DNA from: Roseibium aggregatum
GTDB lineage: Bacteria; Pseudomonadota; Alphaproteobacteria; Rhizobiales; Stappiaceae
Assembly: GCF_017309185.1 (NCBI RefSeq)
Contig: NZ_JAEKJZ010000001.1
Location: 372,001 to 436,000, forward strand
DNA length: 64,000 bases
Direction: 5' to 3'
This document shows positions 17,202-25,627 of the stretch, piece by piece. Both the position numbers and the translations under genes were made by a program. The notes below the pieces were generated by a model, which saw nothing but the letters and a program-made list of their open reading frames with translations, made no database searches and was not told where the DNA came from. Position 1 is the first letter of the stretch; the number at the start of each line of letters is the position of its first letter.

Positions 17202-17705
17202 ATGAGCGCGCGCAGATCCGATACGGACAGGTACAAGCTGAAACCACGGACCGTCCCGGACACGGGAGACCGCTTGTTGCGGTTTGAGACCGTGGACGAG
17301 AAATCGATCCATGTGATGGTCCACACCTTCTACGGCTGCATCCGTGAGCATCCGCGTCTGGGGGACATCTTCGAGCGCCGTCTGGAGGGAAGGTGGCAGG
17401 AGCATCTGCCCAGGATGGAAGCCTTCTGGCAGTCCATACTGATGAAGAACGGGGCCTACAAGGGCAAACCGGTTCCGGCGCACCTGAAACAGAAAGAACT
17501 GGTCAGCGCGGATTACGGCGAATGGCTTGCCGTCTTCCGGCCGGTGGTCCGGGAGCTGTTTCGCCACGATCTTGCCGACGAGATCGTCGAAGTCGCCGAA
17601 CGGATCGCGCAGAGCCTGTGGCTGGCCACCTTCGGCCATGCCGGATCGGTGCCGCCTCCGGAACTGACATCTCAACAAAACGAATGGAGTGGATCATGCT
17701 GGTAA
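17202..17705 (+). CDS. Group III truncated haemoglobin
   Basis: 167 residues. Aligns with Campylobacter Ctb: Tyr44 in HTFYGC (B10), His94 in VPAHLKQ (proximal F8 haem ligand) and Trp108 in EWLAVF (G8). There is an N-terminal extension of about 25 residues and a C-terminal tail. GGAGG precedes ATG 17202. Such globins bind O2 and NO and are linked to nitrosative stress protection. Control by the divergent NsrR is strongly suggested by the operators. Its end overlaps the next gene by ten bases. Confidence 0.88.
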   Translation: MSARRSDTDRYKLKPRTVPDTGDRLLRFETVDEKSIHVMVHTFYGCIREHPRLGDIFERRLEGRWQEHLPRMEAFWQSILMKNGAYKGKPVPAHLKQKELVSADYGEWLAVFRPVVRELFRHDLADEIVEVAERIAQSLWLATFGHAGSVPPPELTSQQNEWSGSCW

Positions 17706-17917
17706 CGGTCGTTCTGGCGGCGGAGGTACTCGTCGCCGTCTGGTTCGCGGTTTTTTCGCTGATGCTGCTGTCGATGTATCTCGACTCCCGCTCTCTGCCG
17801 GTCCCCAGACTGGACATTGCAGGCCGCACGCTGATCGACAGCGCCAAATTCGCCTTTTTGACCGGCATTGCTGCTCTTGCAGTGATGACGGTCATGGAGC
17901 TGCCCTTCCTTCGTTAA
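17696..17917 (+). CDS. Small two-helix membrane protein, NsrR cluster
   Basis: 73 residues: one hydrophobic helix at residues 2-28, a short soluble loop with YLDSRSLPVPRLD, and a second helix at about 50-68. Starts at ATG 17696 with GGAG six bases upstream, overlapping the haemoglobin stop by ten bases, which implies translational coupling. No family is recognised. Location suggests a membrane partner of the truncated haemoglobin or of a respiratory enzyme under NO stress. Confidence 0.65.
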   Translation: MLVTVVLAAEVLVAVWFAVFSLMLLSMYLDSRSLPVPRLDIAGRTLIDSAKFAFLTGIAALAVMTVMELPFLR

Positions 17918-17929
17918 GGAGACATCGGA

Positions 17930-18034
17930 ATGAAAACGTCGCAATTGCTGCAACGCGGGCTGCCGATCGTGCTGATCTGGATTGCCGCTCCGCTTCCCCT
18001 GTGGATCATGGCGGTCCTGATGCTGGTGATCTGA
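17930..18034 (+). CDS. 34-residue single-helix membrane protein
   Basis: A very short gene: MKTSQLLQRGLPIVLIWIAA then a hydrophobic end with PLPLWIMAVLMLVI. AAGGAG lies seven bases before the ATG, an excellent ribosome binding site, and the gene is 12 bases after the 73-residue membrane protein. Size and topology recall small subunits such as CydX, but there is no sequence basis for that function here. Confidence 0.6.
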   Translation: MKTSQLLQRGLPIVLIWIAAPLPLWIMAVLMLVI

Positions 18035-18102
18035 CAGCCCACTTGTTATCGCCGCGCGCCCGTGGCTACTCTCTCCCGGCACGAGACAGGAGGGAGAAAG
18101 GC

Positions 18103-18489
18103 GTGAGCGAAGATACCCCGAGCGGTGACCTGACACTGCGCACCATGGCCATGCCGGCCGACACCAACGCGTCCGGCGACATCTTCGGCGGCTGGGTTCT
18201 GTCGCAGATGGACCTTGCGGGCGGCATCGCCGCCGGTCAGCGGGCAATCGGCCGGGTGGTGACCATCGCGGTCGACAAGATGAAGTTCATCCGTCCCGTC
18301 CATGTCGGCGACGTATTATGCGTCTATACGGAAATCATGCGGGTCGGAAACACGTCCATGGAGATCAAGCTGGAGGCCTGGGCGCTGCGCCAGCGCTACG
18401 GCCACAGGGAAAAGGTGACGGAAGCGATCTTTACCTTCGTCTCGGTCGACGAGGACGGCAGGCCGCGTCCCGTGCCCAAGGAATGCTGA
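18103..18489 (+). CDS. Acyl-CoA thioesterase, YciA-like hotdog fold
   Basis: 128 residues. MPADTNASGDIFGGWVLSQM carries the conserved Asp and GG of YciA-type thioesterases; the family forms hotdog oligomers that hydrolyse acyl-CoA in the cytoplasm. GTG 18103 is preceded by AGGAGGGAG. It is convergent with the small gene at 18490-18798. Chain-length preference cannot be read from the sequence. Confidence 0.88.
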   Translation: MSEDTPSGDLTLRTMAMPADTNASGDIFGGWVLSQMDLAGGIAAGQRAIGRVVTIAVDKMKFIRPVHVGDVLCVYTEIMRVGNTSMEIKLEAWALRQRYGHREKVTEAIFTFVSVDEDGRPRPVPKEC

Positions 18490-18798
18490 TCAGGCGTCGC
18501 CCTTCCGGCGATTGACGACGTCGGCGAAGAGCTCTTCGTCGACGGCGCAGATACAGCCGTTTGCCCAGAGTTGCAGCAGCATCCGAAGGCGTTTCAGGCG
18601 GGTTTCCCTGCTCAGCGGCGGGGCGTGCAGAGGCAGCCCGCCGACCAGCCTGAGGCAGCTGATCCGGGCAAGTACGCAGTCTTCCGCCGCCTTCTGCCAG
18701 ATTTCAGAACCGGCAGGTTCGGCGCCGCCGGTATTCCGGGTTTCGATCAGCCTTGCCGCCTGTCCGGCAAAAGGGTCTCTTGACAAAAAATCCTCCAT
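18490..18798 (-). CDS. Hypothetical protein, 102 residues
   Basis: An alpha-helical-looking, Leu/Arg-rich protein starting MEDFLSRDPFAGQAARLIET, with cysteines in EDCVLARISCLRL and NGCICAVDEE. The frame is open for another 61 residues upstream, but the protein-like part begins at this Met. No strong ribosome binding site is seen. No family recognised. Confidence 0.45.
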   Translation of the reverse strand: MEDFLSRDPFAGQAARLIETRNTGGAEPAGSEIWQKAAEDCVLARISCLRLVGGLPLHAPPLSRETRLKRLRMLLQLWANGCICAVDEELFADVVNRRKGDA

Positions 18799-19034
18799 CG
18801 GTTGCCCGAGGAGGACTGGCGCATGAAAACAAACCGCTTCGTTGCCGACGGCCTCTTTTGAGGTTCCTGACGGCCGCATCCCTGTTGCGGAAACCACCTT
18901 GCCCGGTTGGCAGGTTGGCGAGGGCGCCAGCCCTTCTCTTGATGATGCCGGGCTTATGCCACGTTGCGTTGCTGTTGGCAAGCGCCCGTAACCGTGTCAC
19001 TTGTTCGGGTGCAGACACGGCAGGGGAAACCGCA

Positions 19035-19721
19035 TTGGACACCTCGATCTTTCATCGGAACCGCCCGCTCACACCTATCCTGCTCGCCTTTTGTGCCTGT
19101 TTTGTCGACGTGGTCTGCATCATCGGGCTGTTTCACACGTTCACGGCCTTCATTTCCGGCACGCTGGTCGTCTTGTGCGTGGAAGTGTTTCACCAGAGGG
19201 AAAACGTTCTGTTGAAGGTTTTCGTTCTGGCGGTGTTCTTCGTTTCCACCCTGTTCTGGTACACCTTCGTGTCGAGACTGACAGAAACGGGAAAGATACC
19301 CGTCGGGCGGCTGTTCGCGTTGGAAGCTGTCCTGGTCCTGGCCTTCATGTGCGTTGCGGGTCTTGGAGACCCTGTCGCCTCCGGTCCGCAGTCGGCGGTC
19401 GCTCTGACCGCGGTCGGTCTGTCGACGATCGCCATGTCGCTGCAAAATGTCATCATGCTGACCATCCTGAAGCATCACGTACCGACGACCATGATGACCG
19501 GCAACTCGCTCAAGCTCGTTCTGGGCGTCGCCGACTATTTCACCCACCCGGAAAGCCGACCGGACAGCCGGGCGCGGGTGGTTCACCAGATCCTGGTGAT
19601 CTCGGCCTTTGCCGCCGGCGGCCTGCTGGCAAGTTTCCTGATGAGTTATACCGGGTTCTGGGCGCTGCTGGTCCCGATTGCGGTTCTGGTGTTTCTGGCC
19701 GTTGCCCAGCCCGCAAGATAA
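19035..19721 (+). CDS. DUF1275 (YoaK-like) membrane protein
   Basis: 228 residues, six to seven hydrophobic segments. LLAFCACFVDVVCIIGLFHTF, SGTLV and MTGNSLKLVLGVADYF match the DUF1275 pattern (the second conserved T-GN motif). I chose TTG 19035 because AGGGGA is seven bases upstream and the length then fits the family; the frame is open to 18753 without protein-like sequence. The function of the family is unknown. Confidence 0.75.
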   Translation: MDTSIFHRNRPLTPILLAFCACFVDVVCIIGLFHTFTAFISGTLVVLCVEVFHQRENVLLKVFVLAVFFVSTLFWYTFVSRLTETGKIPVGRLFALEAVLVLAFMCVAGLGDPVASGPQSAVALTAVGLSTIAMSLQNVIMLTILKHHVPTTMMTGNSLKLVLGVADYFTHPESRPDSRARVVHQILVISAFAAGGLLASFLMSYTGFWALLVPIAVLVFLAVAQPAR

Positions 19722-19724
19722 CTC

Positions 19725-20444
19725 TCAGCACGGCCGGTCGTAATCGATGCGGCCGTCGACCAGATGGATGCGCCGTTCCATGCGGGCGGCGAGATCGAGA
19801 TCGTGGGTCACGGCCACCACCGTGGTTTTCTGGTTTTCGACGATTTTGTGCAGGCTGTCGAACACCTGTTCGGTGGCGGCGGAATCGAGGCTGCCGGTGG
19901 GTTCGTCGGCCAGGATCAGATCGGGCGTATTGGCCAGCGACCTGGCCACGGCGACGCGCTGGCGCTGACCGCCGGAAAGCTGCTCCGGCCGCCGGTCGAG
20001 GAAATCCTGGAGGCCGAGATCCGACAGCAGGCCCGCGGCATGCTCCCGCTGTTCATGAGCGGGCAGCCTGCCCAGTTTCTGCATCGGTATTATCACGTTT
20101 TCGAGGGCCGTGAATTCGGGCAGCAGAAAGTGGAACTGGAACACGAAACCGATCTTCTCCAGGCGGATGCGAGCCATTTCCGCCGGCGTCAGGTCCTTCG
20201 TTTCAAGGCCGTCGATCAGAACCTCGCCCGCGGTCGCCCGGTCGAGCAGGCCGAGCAGGTAGAGCAGCGAGGATTTGCCCGACCCGGAAGGACCCGTGAT
20301 CGCCACGAATTCCGATGCGCCGACCTCGAAATTCACGTCCTCGACGAGGGTCACGGGAACCACGGCGGGCAGGATGCGCGTCAGGTTCCGCGCTTCCAGC
20401 AGCACTCCTCCGCCATCCGGGCATGGTGCGGACCGGGCGGTCAC
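19725..20444 (-). CDS. ABC exporter ATP-binding protein (MacB/LolD/DevA type)
   Basis: 239 residues. Walker A GPSGSGKSS, Q-loop FVFQFHFLL, signature LSGGQRQR, Walker B LILADEPTGSLDS, switch His in VTHDLD. LADEPTGSLD marks the LolD/MacB export class. Its GTG start (20444) overlaps the TGA of the permease gene as GTGA, implying coupled translation. Third gene of the adaptor-permease-ATPase operon. Confidence 0.9.
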   Translation of the reverse strand: MTARSAPCPDGGGVLLEARNLTRILPAVVPVTLVEDVNFEVGASEFVAITGPSGSGKSSLLYLLGLLDRATAGEVLIDGLETKDLTPAEMARIRLEKIGFVFQFHFLLPEFTALENVIIPMQKLGRLPAHEQREHAAGLLSDLGLQDFLDRRPEQLSGGQRQRVAVARSLANTPDLILADEPTGSLDSAATEQVFDSLHKIVENQKTTVVAVTHDLDLAARMERRIHLVDGRIDYDRPC

Positions 20445-21679
20445 GACGCCCCCCGGATGATGTCGACCGGATTGAGGCGCGCTGCCTTGCGCGCCGGGAG
20501 AAGACCGGCGATCGCGGAGGAAAACAGGGCCAGAAGACAGGCGGTCGCATAATGAAGTGCGGAGAAATAGATCGGCAGATGGGTCATCTCCACGTCCTTG
20601 GAAATGTCGAAGGTGATTGACGCGAGATAGCTCGACAAGCCGAAGCCCAGAACCGATCCGGCCACGGCGCCCAGGGCGCCGATCACCAGGCCTTCCAGCA
20701 CGAAGATCTGTTGAATGTCGGTCTCCGGGAAGCCCAGGGATTTCAGGATGGCGATGTCCTTGGACTTTTCGTGGACGATGGTGGAGACGATGTTGTAGAT
20801 GCCGAAACCGGCCACGACCAGAATGGCGCCGACCACCGTGTACATGATCACGTTGCGCACGAAAAAGGTCTCCATCAGCCCTTCGTTGGCCTCCTCCCAG
20901 GAAACCGCCTTGTAGCCGAGTTGGCGTTCCGCGCGCGCGGCGACGGCGTTGGCCTCGTCGATGTCGTTCAGCCTGATGGAGATGCTGTTGATGATGTCCG
21001 GTTTTTCCAGGAGGATCTGCACCGCTTTCAAAGGGGCGTAGGCAAGACCCTCGTCGCTGCTTTTGATGCCCGCGTGGAACAGGCCGACGATCTTGAACCG
21101 TTTGGCGATGCCGTTGGCCGACGTCAGGGTCACCGTGTCGCCAAGCCCGGCGCCCAGCCGTTCGGCGGCCTTGTCGCCGATCACCAGGCCGTTGCCGGTC
21201 GCTTCCAGAGCCTCGAAAGAGCCCTGCCGCATGTCCTCCCTGATCTTGGAGACGGCGAGTTCGCGCCGCGGCACCACGCCGATCAGGGTCATGCCGAGGT
21301 CCTGGCCGCTGTAACGCAGAACCGCCTGGCCGCTCAGCCGCTGGGCGAGCTTGCCGTCGACCCAGTCGCGTAAGGAGGCAAGCGCCTCCGTCGGATTGCG
21401 GATGCCTCTGAGGTCTTCCAGGGGTCTGAGGCCGTGAAACGCGACCGCGTCGTAGGCGGCCGTGGCCGGCTGGACCGTCGGTTCCCGTTTTTCGTCCTGG
21501 ATCTCCACATGCGGGATGGCGTCGATCAGGGTCGCCATGAAGTCCTGTTGGGAGCCTTGCATCAGGGCGGCCATGGCGACGGAGAAGCCGACCCCGAGCG
21601 CAACGCCCAGGATCGAGACAACCGTCTGGCGCATGCGCGTGCGCACATGGGTCGAGGCGATCCGCAACAGCAGCATCAT
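20441..21679 (-). CDS. FtsX-like ABC exporter permease
   Basis: 412 residues. One membrane helix near residues 17-40, a large periplasmic domain, then three helices at the C-terminal end (from about residue 285), ending with LLPARKAARLNPVDIIRG. That is the MacB/LolC/DevC layout. DIAILKSLGFPETDIQQIF is the typical cytoplasmic coupling region. Overlaps the adaptor gene upstream (ATGA at 21676-21679) and the ATPase gene downstream. Confidence 0.9.
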   Translation of the reverse strand: MMLLLRIASTHVRTRMRQTVVSILGVALGVGFSVAMAALMQGSQQDFMATLIDAIPHVEIQDEKREPTVQPATAAYDAVAFHGLRPLEDLRGIRNPTEALASLRDWVDGKLAQRLSGQAVLRYSGQDLGMTLIGVVPRRELAVSKIREDMRQGSFEALEATGNGLVIGDKAAERLGAGLGDTVTLTSANGIAKRFKIVGLFHAGIKSSDEGLAYAPLKAVQILLEKPDIINSISIRLNDIDEANAVAARAERQLGYKAVSWEEANEGLMETFFVRNVIMYTVVGAILVVAGFGIYNIVSTIVHEKSKDIAILKSLGFPETDIQQIFVLEGLVIGALGAVAGSVLGFGLSSYLASITFDISKDVEMTHLPIYFSALHYATACLLALFSSAIAGLLPARKAARLNPVDIIRGAS

Positions 21680-22689
21680 GGCCCGTCCCCGGTTCTGGGT
21701 CGAACCTTTTGTCCTTCGCCGAGATCCGCCTGGAACGGAACGACGACGGCGGTGTCCGAGTCCACACCGTCCAGAACCTCAATGGCACGGGTGCCGCGAA
21801 TGCCGGTCTTGACCGTGATCAGCGAAATCCGGTTTTGCCCGTCGAGCGTCTGCACCTTGGACCCGTCGAAGGCCGCCTGAGGCAACAGGAGCGCATCCTG
21901 CTTTTCCACCGTGACGATGTTGATTTCCGCGGTCATGCCGATGCGCAAAAGCGTCTCGGACGGCAGGTCCAGATAGACCCGGTAGTTCTTCAGCACCGGG
22001 TCGCCCTTTGGTGTGATGCGCGAGACTTCCGCCGTCAGGTCCTCGTCGGGAAAGGCGTCCGCCCTGATCAGGGCCTTGTGGCCGATCTTCACCTTGGGGA
22101 TGTCTTCCTCGTTGACTTCCGCGATCAGCTGAAGCGGTTGCGGCTGGCCGATCCAGAACAGGATATCGCCGGGCTCGGCGACTTCTCCGACCGAGCCGTC
22201 CTGGCGCAGGACGACGCCGTCCATGGGTGCCAGGATCGAATAGTCGCGCAGCCGTTCCTTCTGGGCGGCGATCAGGGCATTTATCTGGATGAGTTCGCTC
22301 TGGGCCTTGTCGTAGACCTGCTGGCTGACCACCCGCCGCTGCAGAAGCCGCTCGGCCCGCTCGCGTTCCGAGCGCGCCAGAACCTGCCGGGCCTCAAGCT
22401 CCGCGAGGGTCGCGCGCGCGTCGCCGCTGTCGAGTTCGGCAAGTTGATCGCCCTTCTTCACCTCCATGCCCTCGCAACCGCAAAGGGTGATGATCCGTTC
22501 GCGAATGACGCTGGTGACCTTTGCCCAGCGGACCGGCTCGACGACCGCCGTGGCATAGACCACTTCGGCTGCGCGGCCCTGATATGGGGTCGCGACCCAA
22601 ACGTCGACGGGGCGGATGGTCCACCAGTATCCGCCGGCGGCAATGGCGCTAGCGGTGAGAAGAAAGACAAGGGCACGAAAAGGACGCAT
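21676..22689 (-). CDS. HlyD/MacA-type periplasmic adaptor
   Basis: 337 residues: one N-terminal membrane helix (LVFLLTASAIAAGGYWW), a barrel-sandwich domain split by an alpha-helical hairpin at about 90-150, and APMDGVVLRQDGSVGEV, the lipoyl-like closing strand. Membrane-fusion adaptor linking the FtsX-type permease to an outer-membrane channel; no TolC gene is in the window. The order adaptor-permease-ATPase resembles DevBCA. The exported substrate is unknown. Confidence 0.88.
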   Translation of the reverse strand: MRPFRALVFLLTASAIAAGGYWWTIRPVDVWVATPYQGRAAEVVYATAVVEPVRWAKVTSVIRERIITLCGCEGMEVKKGDQLAELDSGDARATLAELEARQVLARSERERAERLLQRRVVSQQVYDKAQSELIQINALIAAQKERLRDYSILAPMDGVVLRQDGSVGEVAEPGDILFWIGQPQPLQLIAEVNEEDIPKVKIGHKALIRADAFPDEDLTAEVSRITPKGDPVLKNYRVYLDLPSETLLRIGMTAEINIVTVEKQDALLLPQAAFDGSKVQTLDGQNRISLITVKTGIRGTRAIEVLDGVDSDTAVVVPFQADLGEGQKVRPRTGDGP

Positions 22690-22789
22690 GGACCACCTAA
22701 CGCAGAATTCCGGCCAGATTAAATGATCCTGTAATTCCAGCCATGGCCTGGATCAAACGCGCGGTTCCCCCCGAATGGCTCCAGGCGTT

Positions 22790-23002
22790 TCAGTAATGAG
22801 GCGGTTTGTCGATCTGGTGGGCGGGCAGGACATTGTCCATCAGCTCCCCCACCTGATCGGTCATCTGAGAAAAAAGGCGCGTCAGCCGGTCGATCTGCCT
22901 GGCCTGGTCGACGACGACGCCGTTCAGCTCCTCGATTGTCCTTGAGGCATGGGCCAGACCGATCTCAAGCTGCTCGATCCGGGCTTCGTGGTCCTGAGAC
23001 AT
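22790..23002 (-). CDS. slyX: SlyX family protein
   Basis: 70 residues, a predicted coiled coil (RIEQLEIGLAHASRTIEELN...), ending with DKPPHY, the usual SlyX C terminus. AAGGACG precedes the ATG. The function of SlyX remains unclear. Confidence 0.85.
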   Translation of the reverse strand: MSQDHEARIEQLEIGLAHASRTIEELNGVVVDQARQIDRLTRLFSQMTDQVGELMDNVLPAHQIDKPPHY

Positions 23003-23347
23003 ATGTGCGTCCTTGGGTCTTGTCGGTGGCGCAAGGAAAAGGAGCGCCGGCCGGTAGGTATACTGTGAAGGCCGGGAGCGGACAATTCATCCGTTCCGCG
23101 CCCTGCGGTTGGAAGGGTGCTTGAATCAAGTGCCTGGTACCGGCGGAGGGCCGGGCGGTTTCGGCAGTGCCTGGTAGGCTTGAGTACACCGTTCGAACCG
23201 CGGTCTGAAGGGGCAATGGCGGTGGAGACCGGTTTCACGCGCCGGATTTGATACCGATTTGCCGTTGCGTCCTTTTGATCCGGGTGCCTATAGTCGTGGT
23301 GGATGACACTTGGTGAGAAGCTTCCGCCGAGGCGAGGAGGTGGTGTT
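23003..23347. other. Intergenic region
   Basis: 345 bases between slyX and the binding-protein gene, which diverge. Apart from the expected promoters and the GAGGAGG ribosome binding site at 23334-23340, nothing specific is seen. Confidence 0.5.
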
Positions 23348-24295
23348 TTGCGTATCGGTGCTGCTGCAATCGGTCTGACGATCGCGTCGTTCTCTTGTCC
23401 CGCTCATGCGGCAGATGTGGTCATCGGTGTTCCTGCGTGGCCGTCTGCCCAGGTGACCGCTCATATCATCGCGGACACTTTGAAGGACCGGCTGGGTATC
23501 GAGACAGAGCTGCGCGAACGCGGGACACTGACGATCCTGTCGGAGGTTGGCCGGGGCAACATTCAGGTTCACCCGGAAGTCTGGTTGCCCAACCTGACCG
23601 ATTTGGTGGAAAAGCTGGCCGAGCAGGAGAAGGTCCTGCGCCTCAGTCCGCACGGGGTCGCGGCGACACAGAACATCTGCGCGACGCGCGAAACGCTCGA
23701 CCAGACCGGGATCAAGGCGGTTGCCGATCTTGCGAAGCCGGAGATGGCGGCAAAGTTCGACAGCGACGGTGACGGAAAGGGCGAGATCTGGATTGGCGCG
23801 CCGACATGGTCCTCAACCGAGATTGAGAAGATTCGGGCGCATTCCTACGGCTACGACCGGACCATGACGCTGCTTGAAATGCCCGAGGACGTCGCCATGG
23901 CTGGCGTCGACGCGGCTGTTTCGCTCGGCCGGCCGATCGTTTTCTACTGTTACGGTCCGCACCACGTGTTCCAGCTTCATGACGTCGTGATGCTGGAGGA
24001 ACCGCCTTACGACCCCAGCCGGTGGACGCTTGTCAAGCGGGCCGAGGACAGCGCCTGGCTGGAAAAATCCCATGCCGACACGGCCTGGGACGCGTCGGAA
24101 TTCCATGTCGCCTATGCGGCCTCGCTCGAGACCGAGCGACCGGACGCGGCGTCCTTCCTGTCAGCCATCGAGCTCGGGCCTGAGGACATCACCGCGATGA
24201 GTTATGCCGTTGTCGTTGAAGGCAGGCCCGTGGAAGACGTCGCGAAGGACTGGATCGCGCAAAATGAGGACCGGATCGGGGAGTGGACGAAATGA
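23348..24295 (+). CDS. Glycine betaine/choline-type ABC substrate-binding protein
   Basis: 315 residues from TTG 23348, chosen because GAGGAGG stands seven bases upstream and a signal peptide (ending SCPAHA) begins at once; ATG 23303 in the same frame is the alternative. The mature part is an OpuAC/ProX fold: VIGVPAWPSAQVTAHII, NIQVHPEVWLPN, and aromatic residues in TWSSTEI and VFYCYGPHHVF. FDSDGDGKGEIW is an EF-hand-like acidic loop seen in some relatives. No permease or ATPase gene is adjacent, so the receptor is an orphan here. Confidence 0.85.
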   Translation: MRIGAAAIGLTIASFSCPAHAADVVIGVPAWPSAQVTAHIIADTLKDRLGIETELRERGTLTILSEVGRGNIQVHPEVWLPNLTDLVEKLAEQEKVLRLSPHGVAATQNICATRETLDQTGIKAVADLAKPEMAAKFDSDGDGKGEIWIGAPTWSSTEIEKIRAHSYGYDRTMTLLEMPEDVAMAGVDAAVSLGRPIVFYCYGPHHVFQLHDVVMLEEPPYDPSRWTLVKRAEDSAWLEKSHADTAWDASEFHVAYAASLETERPDAASFLSAIELGPEDITAMSYAVVVEGRPVEDVAKDWIAQNEDRIGEWTK

Positions 24296-24975
24296 CCGGA
24301 ATGCCGGGCGGCCTTCGCGCCGTTTTGAAATGGATGCCGTCGGCCGTCGGAGTGCTGGTTCTGGCCGGCGCGGCCCTGGCACAGGCGTTCGAGACGCAGA
24401 TCTACGATCCCAATACCCGCCAATGGGTCGACTACACCCCCAAGGCGGCGGCCAGGTTCTACAACAGGCACGGGCAGAGCCCGAAAGAGTTCCGCCGGCA
24501 GGTTGTCCAGTTCCGGACGGCTGAGAAACCCGGAACGATCATCATCGACGGCGACCGCCACTTTCTCTATCTGGTTCAGCCGAATTTCCAGGCGATCCGT
24601 TATGGCATCGGCGTCGGCCGCGACGGTTTCGGCTGGGCGGGCATCGTGAAGGTGGGCCGAAAGCAGGAATGGCCCACATGGACGCCGCCACCGGAGATGA
24701 TCGCGCGCGATCCGGAATCCGCCAAATGGGCAGGCGGTATGCCCGGGGGGCCGGACAACCCGCTTGGAGCTCGCGCAATGTATCTCTACGTGGGCAACAA
24801 GGACTCGATCTACCGGATTCACGGTACAAATCAGCCCTGGACGATCGGTCTCAACATTTCGTCGGGGTGCATTCGCTTGAACAACGAGGATGTCTCGGAC
24901 CTTTACAGCCGTGTCGAAGTCGGGGCCAAGGTCATCGTGCTGATGCAGGGCGCCGCGCTCTACAAGGGCGTCTGA
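24292..24975 (+). CDS. L,D-transpeptidase (YkuD domain)
   Basis: 227 residues. A signal peptide (LVLAGAALAQA) is followed by the YkuD catalytic domain: RIHGTNQPW and NISSGCIRLNNEDV hold the catalytic His and Cys of the SGCIR motif. These enzymes make 3-3 cross-links in peptidoglycan or attach proteins to it, in the periplasm. The ATG at 24292 overlaps the TGA of the upstream binding-protein gene (ATGA), indicating coupling, an odd pairing of functions. Confidence 0.9.
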   Translation: MTGMPGGLRAVLKWMPSAVGVLVLAGAALAQAFETQIYDPNTRQWVDYTPKAAARFYNRHGQSPKEFRRQVVQFRTAEKPGTIIIDGDRHFLYLVQPNFQAIRYGIGVGRDGFGWAGIVKVGRKQEWPTWTPPPEMIARDPESAKWAGGMPGGPDNPLGARAMYLYVGNKDSIYRIHGTNQPWTIGLNISSGCIRLNNEDVSDLYSRVEVGAKVIVLMQGAALYKGV

Positions 24976-24999
24976 GTTTACCGCCGGAGGGGTAGGGGA

Positions 25000-25338
25000 A
25001 TGAATGGTTTTACGAAAGACGCCTTGAGGAAACAGACCGGCACACAGCTGGCCGGACTGTGCCTGCTGCTGGTCGCCGGCTGCAACACCAGCGGATCCGG
25101 TCCGAGCCCCACGGCCGGGTCTGTGCGCAGCTCCGGCACAACGGCTCCGACGGACCTGCAACTGCTCTGCGCCTCGAAAACGGCTGAGGAGCTTGAAATC
25201 ACCGACGGCAATGTCCTGCCGGTCAGTTCCGCTCCGTCCGGCGAAAATGCCTATCAGGTCAACCTGACCTTCACCGAAGGCCAGGCCGTCTGCATCATTG
25301 ACGAGACCGGGACGGTACAGTCGATCAACAAGGTCTGA
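25000..25338 (+). CDS. Hypothetical lipoprotein
   Basis: 112 residues. Signal sequence with lipobox LVAGC (residue 28), then a Ser/Thr/Gly-rich linker and a small domain with two Cys (LLCASKTAEEL, AVCIIDETG). A strong GGAGGGG ribosome binding site precedes ATG 25000. It follows the L,D-transpeptidase by 24 bases and may be co-expressed. Family not recognised. Confidence 0.75.
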   Translation: MNGFTKDALRKQTGTQLAGLCLLLVAGCNTSGSGPSPTAGSVRSSGTTAPTDLQLLCASKTAEELEITDGNVLPVSSAPSGENAYQVNLTFTEGQAVCIIDETGTVQSINKV

Positions 25339-25379
25339 CCCGGACAGGCGGCGAAGGCCCTTGCCCTAGGGGCCGTGCC

Positions 25380-25616
25380 CTAAGCCGCCAGCCAGCCTTC
25401 CAGCTTCGCCGCATCGGGCATTCCGCCCGTGTGGACAAGCCTGCCATCTATGGCGACGCCGGGCGTGGACAGGACGCCCGCCATGGCAATCGACCTTGGG
25501 TCGGTGACTTTTTCGATCTCGATTTCGACGCCCAGTTTCGCGGCCGCATCTTTCACCATGGTGGCGGTGGCTTCACAGCGCTTGCAGCCGGGGCCGTAGA
25601 CCTTGACGGTTTTCAT
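25380..25616 (-). CDS. Small thioredoxin-fold protein (redox-active disulfide protein 2)
   Basis: 78 residues: VKVYGPGCKRCEAT has the CxxC active site, and STPGVAIDG the cis-proline. Matches the small thioredoxin proteins usually encoded beside DUF318 permeases. Eleven bases after the permease gene; it may reduce permease cysteines or handle metal/metalloid thiol chemistry. Confidence 0.85.
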   Translation of the reverse strand: MKTVKVYGPGCKRCEATATMVKDAAAKLGVEIEIEKVTDPRSIAMAGVLSTPGVAIDGRLVHTGGMPDAAKLEGWLAA

Positions 25617-25627
25617 TTGTGTATCCT

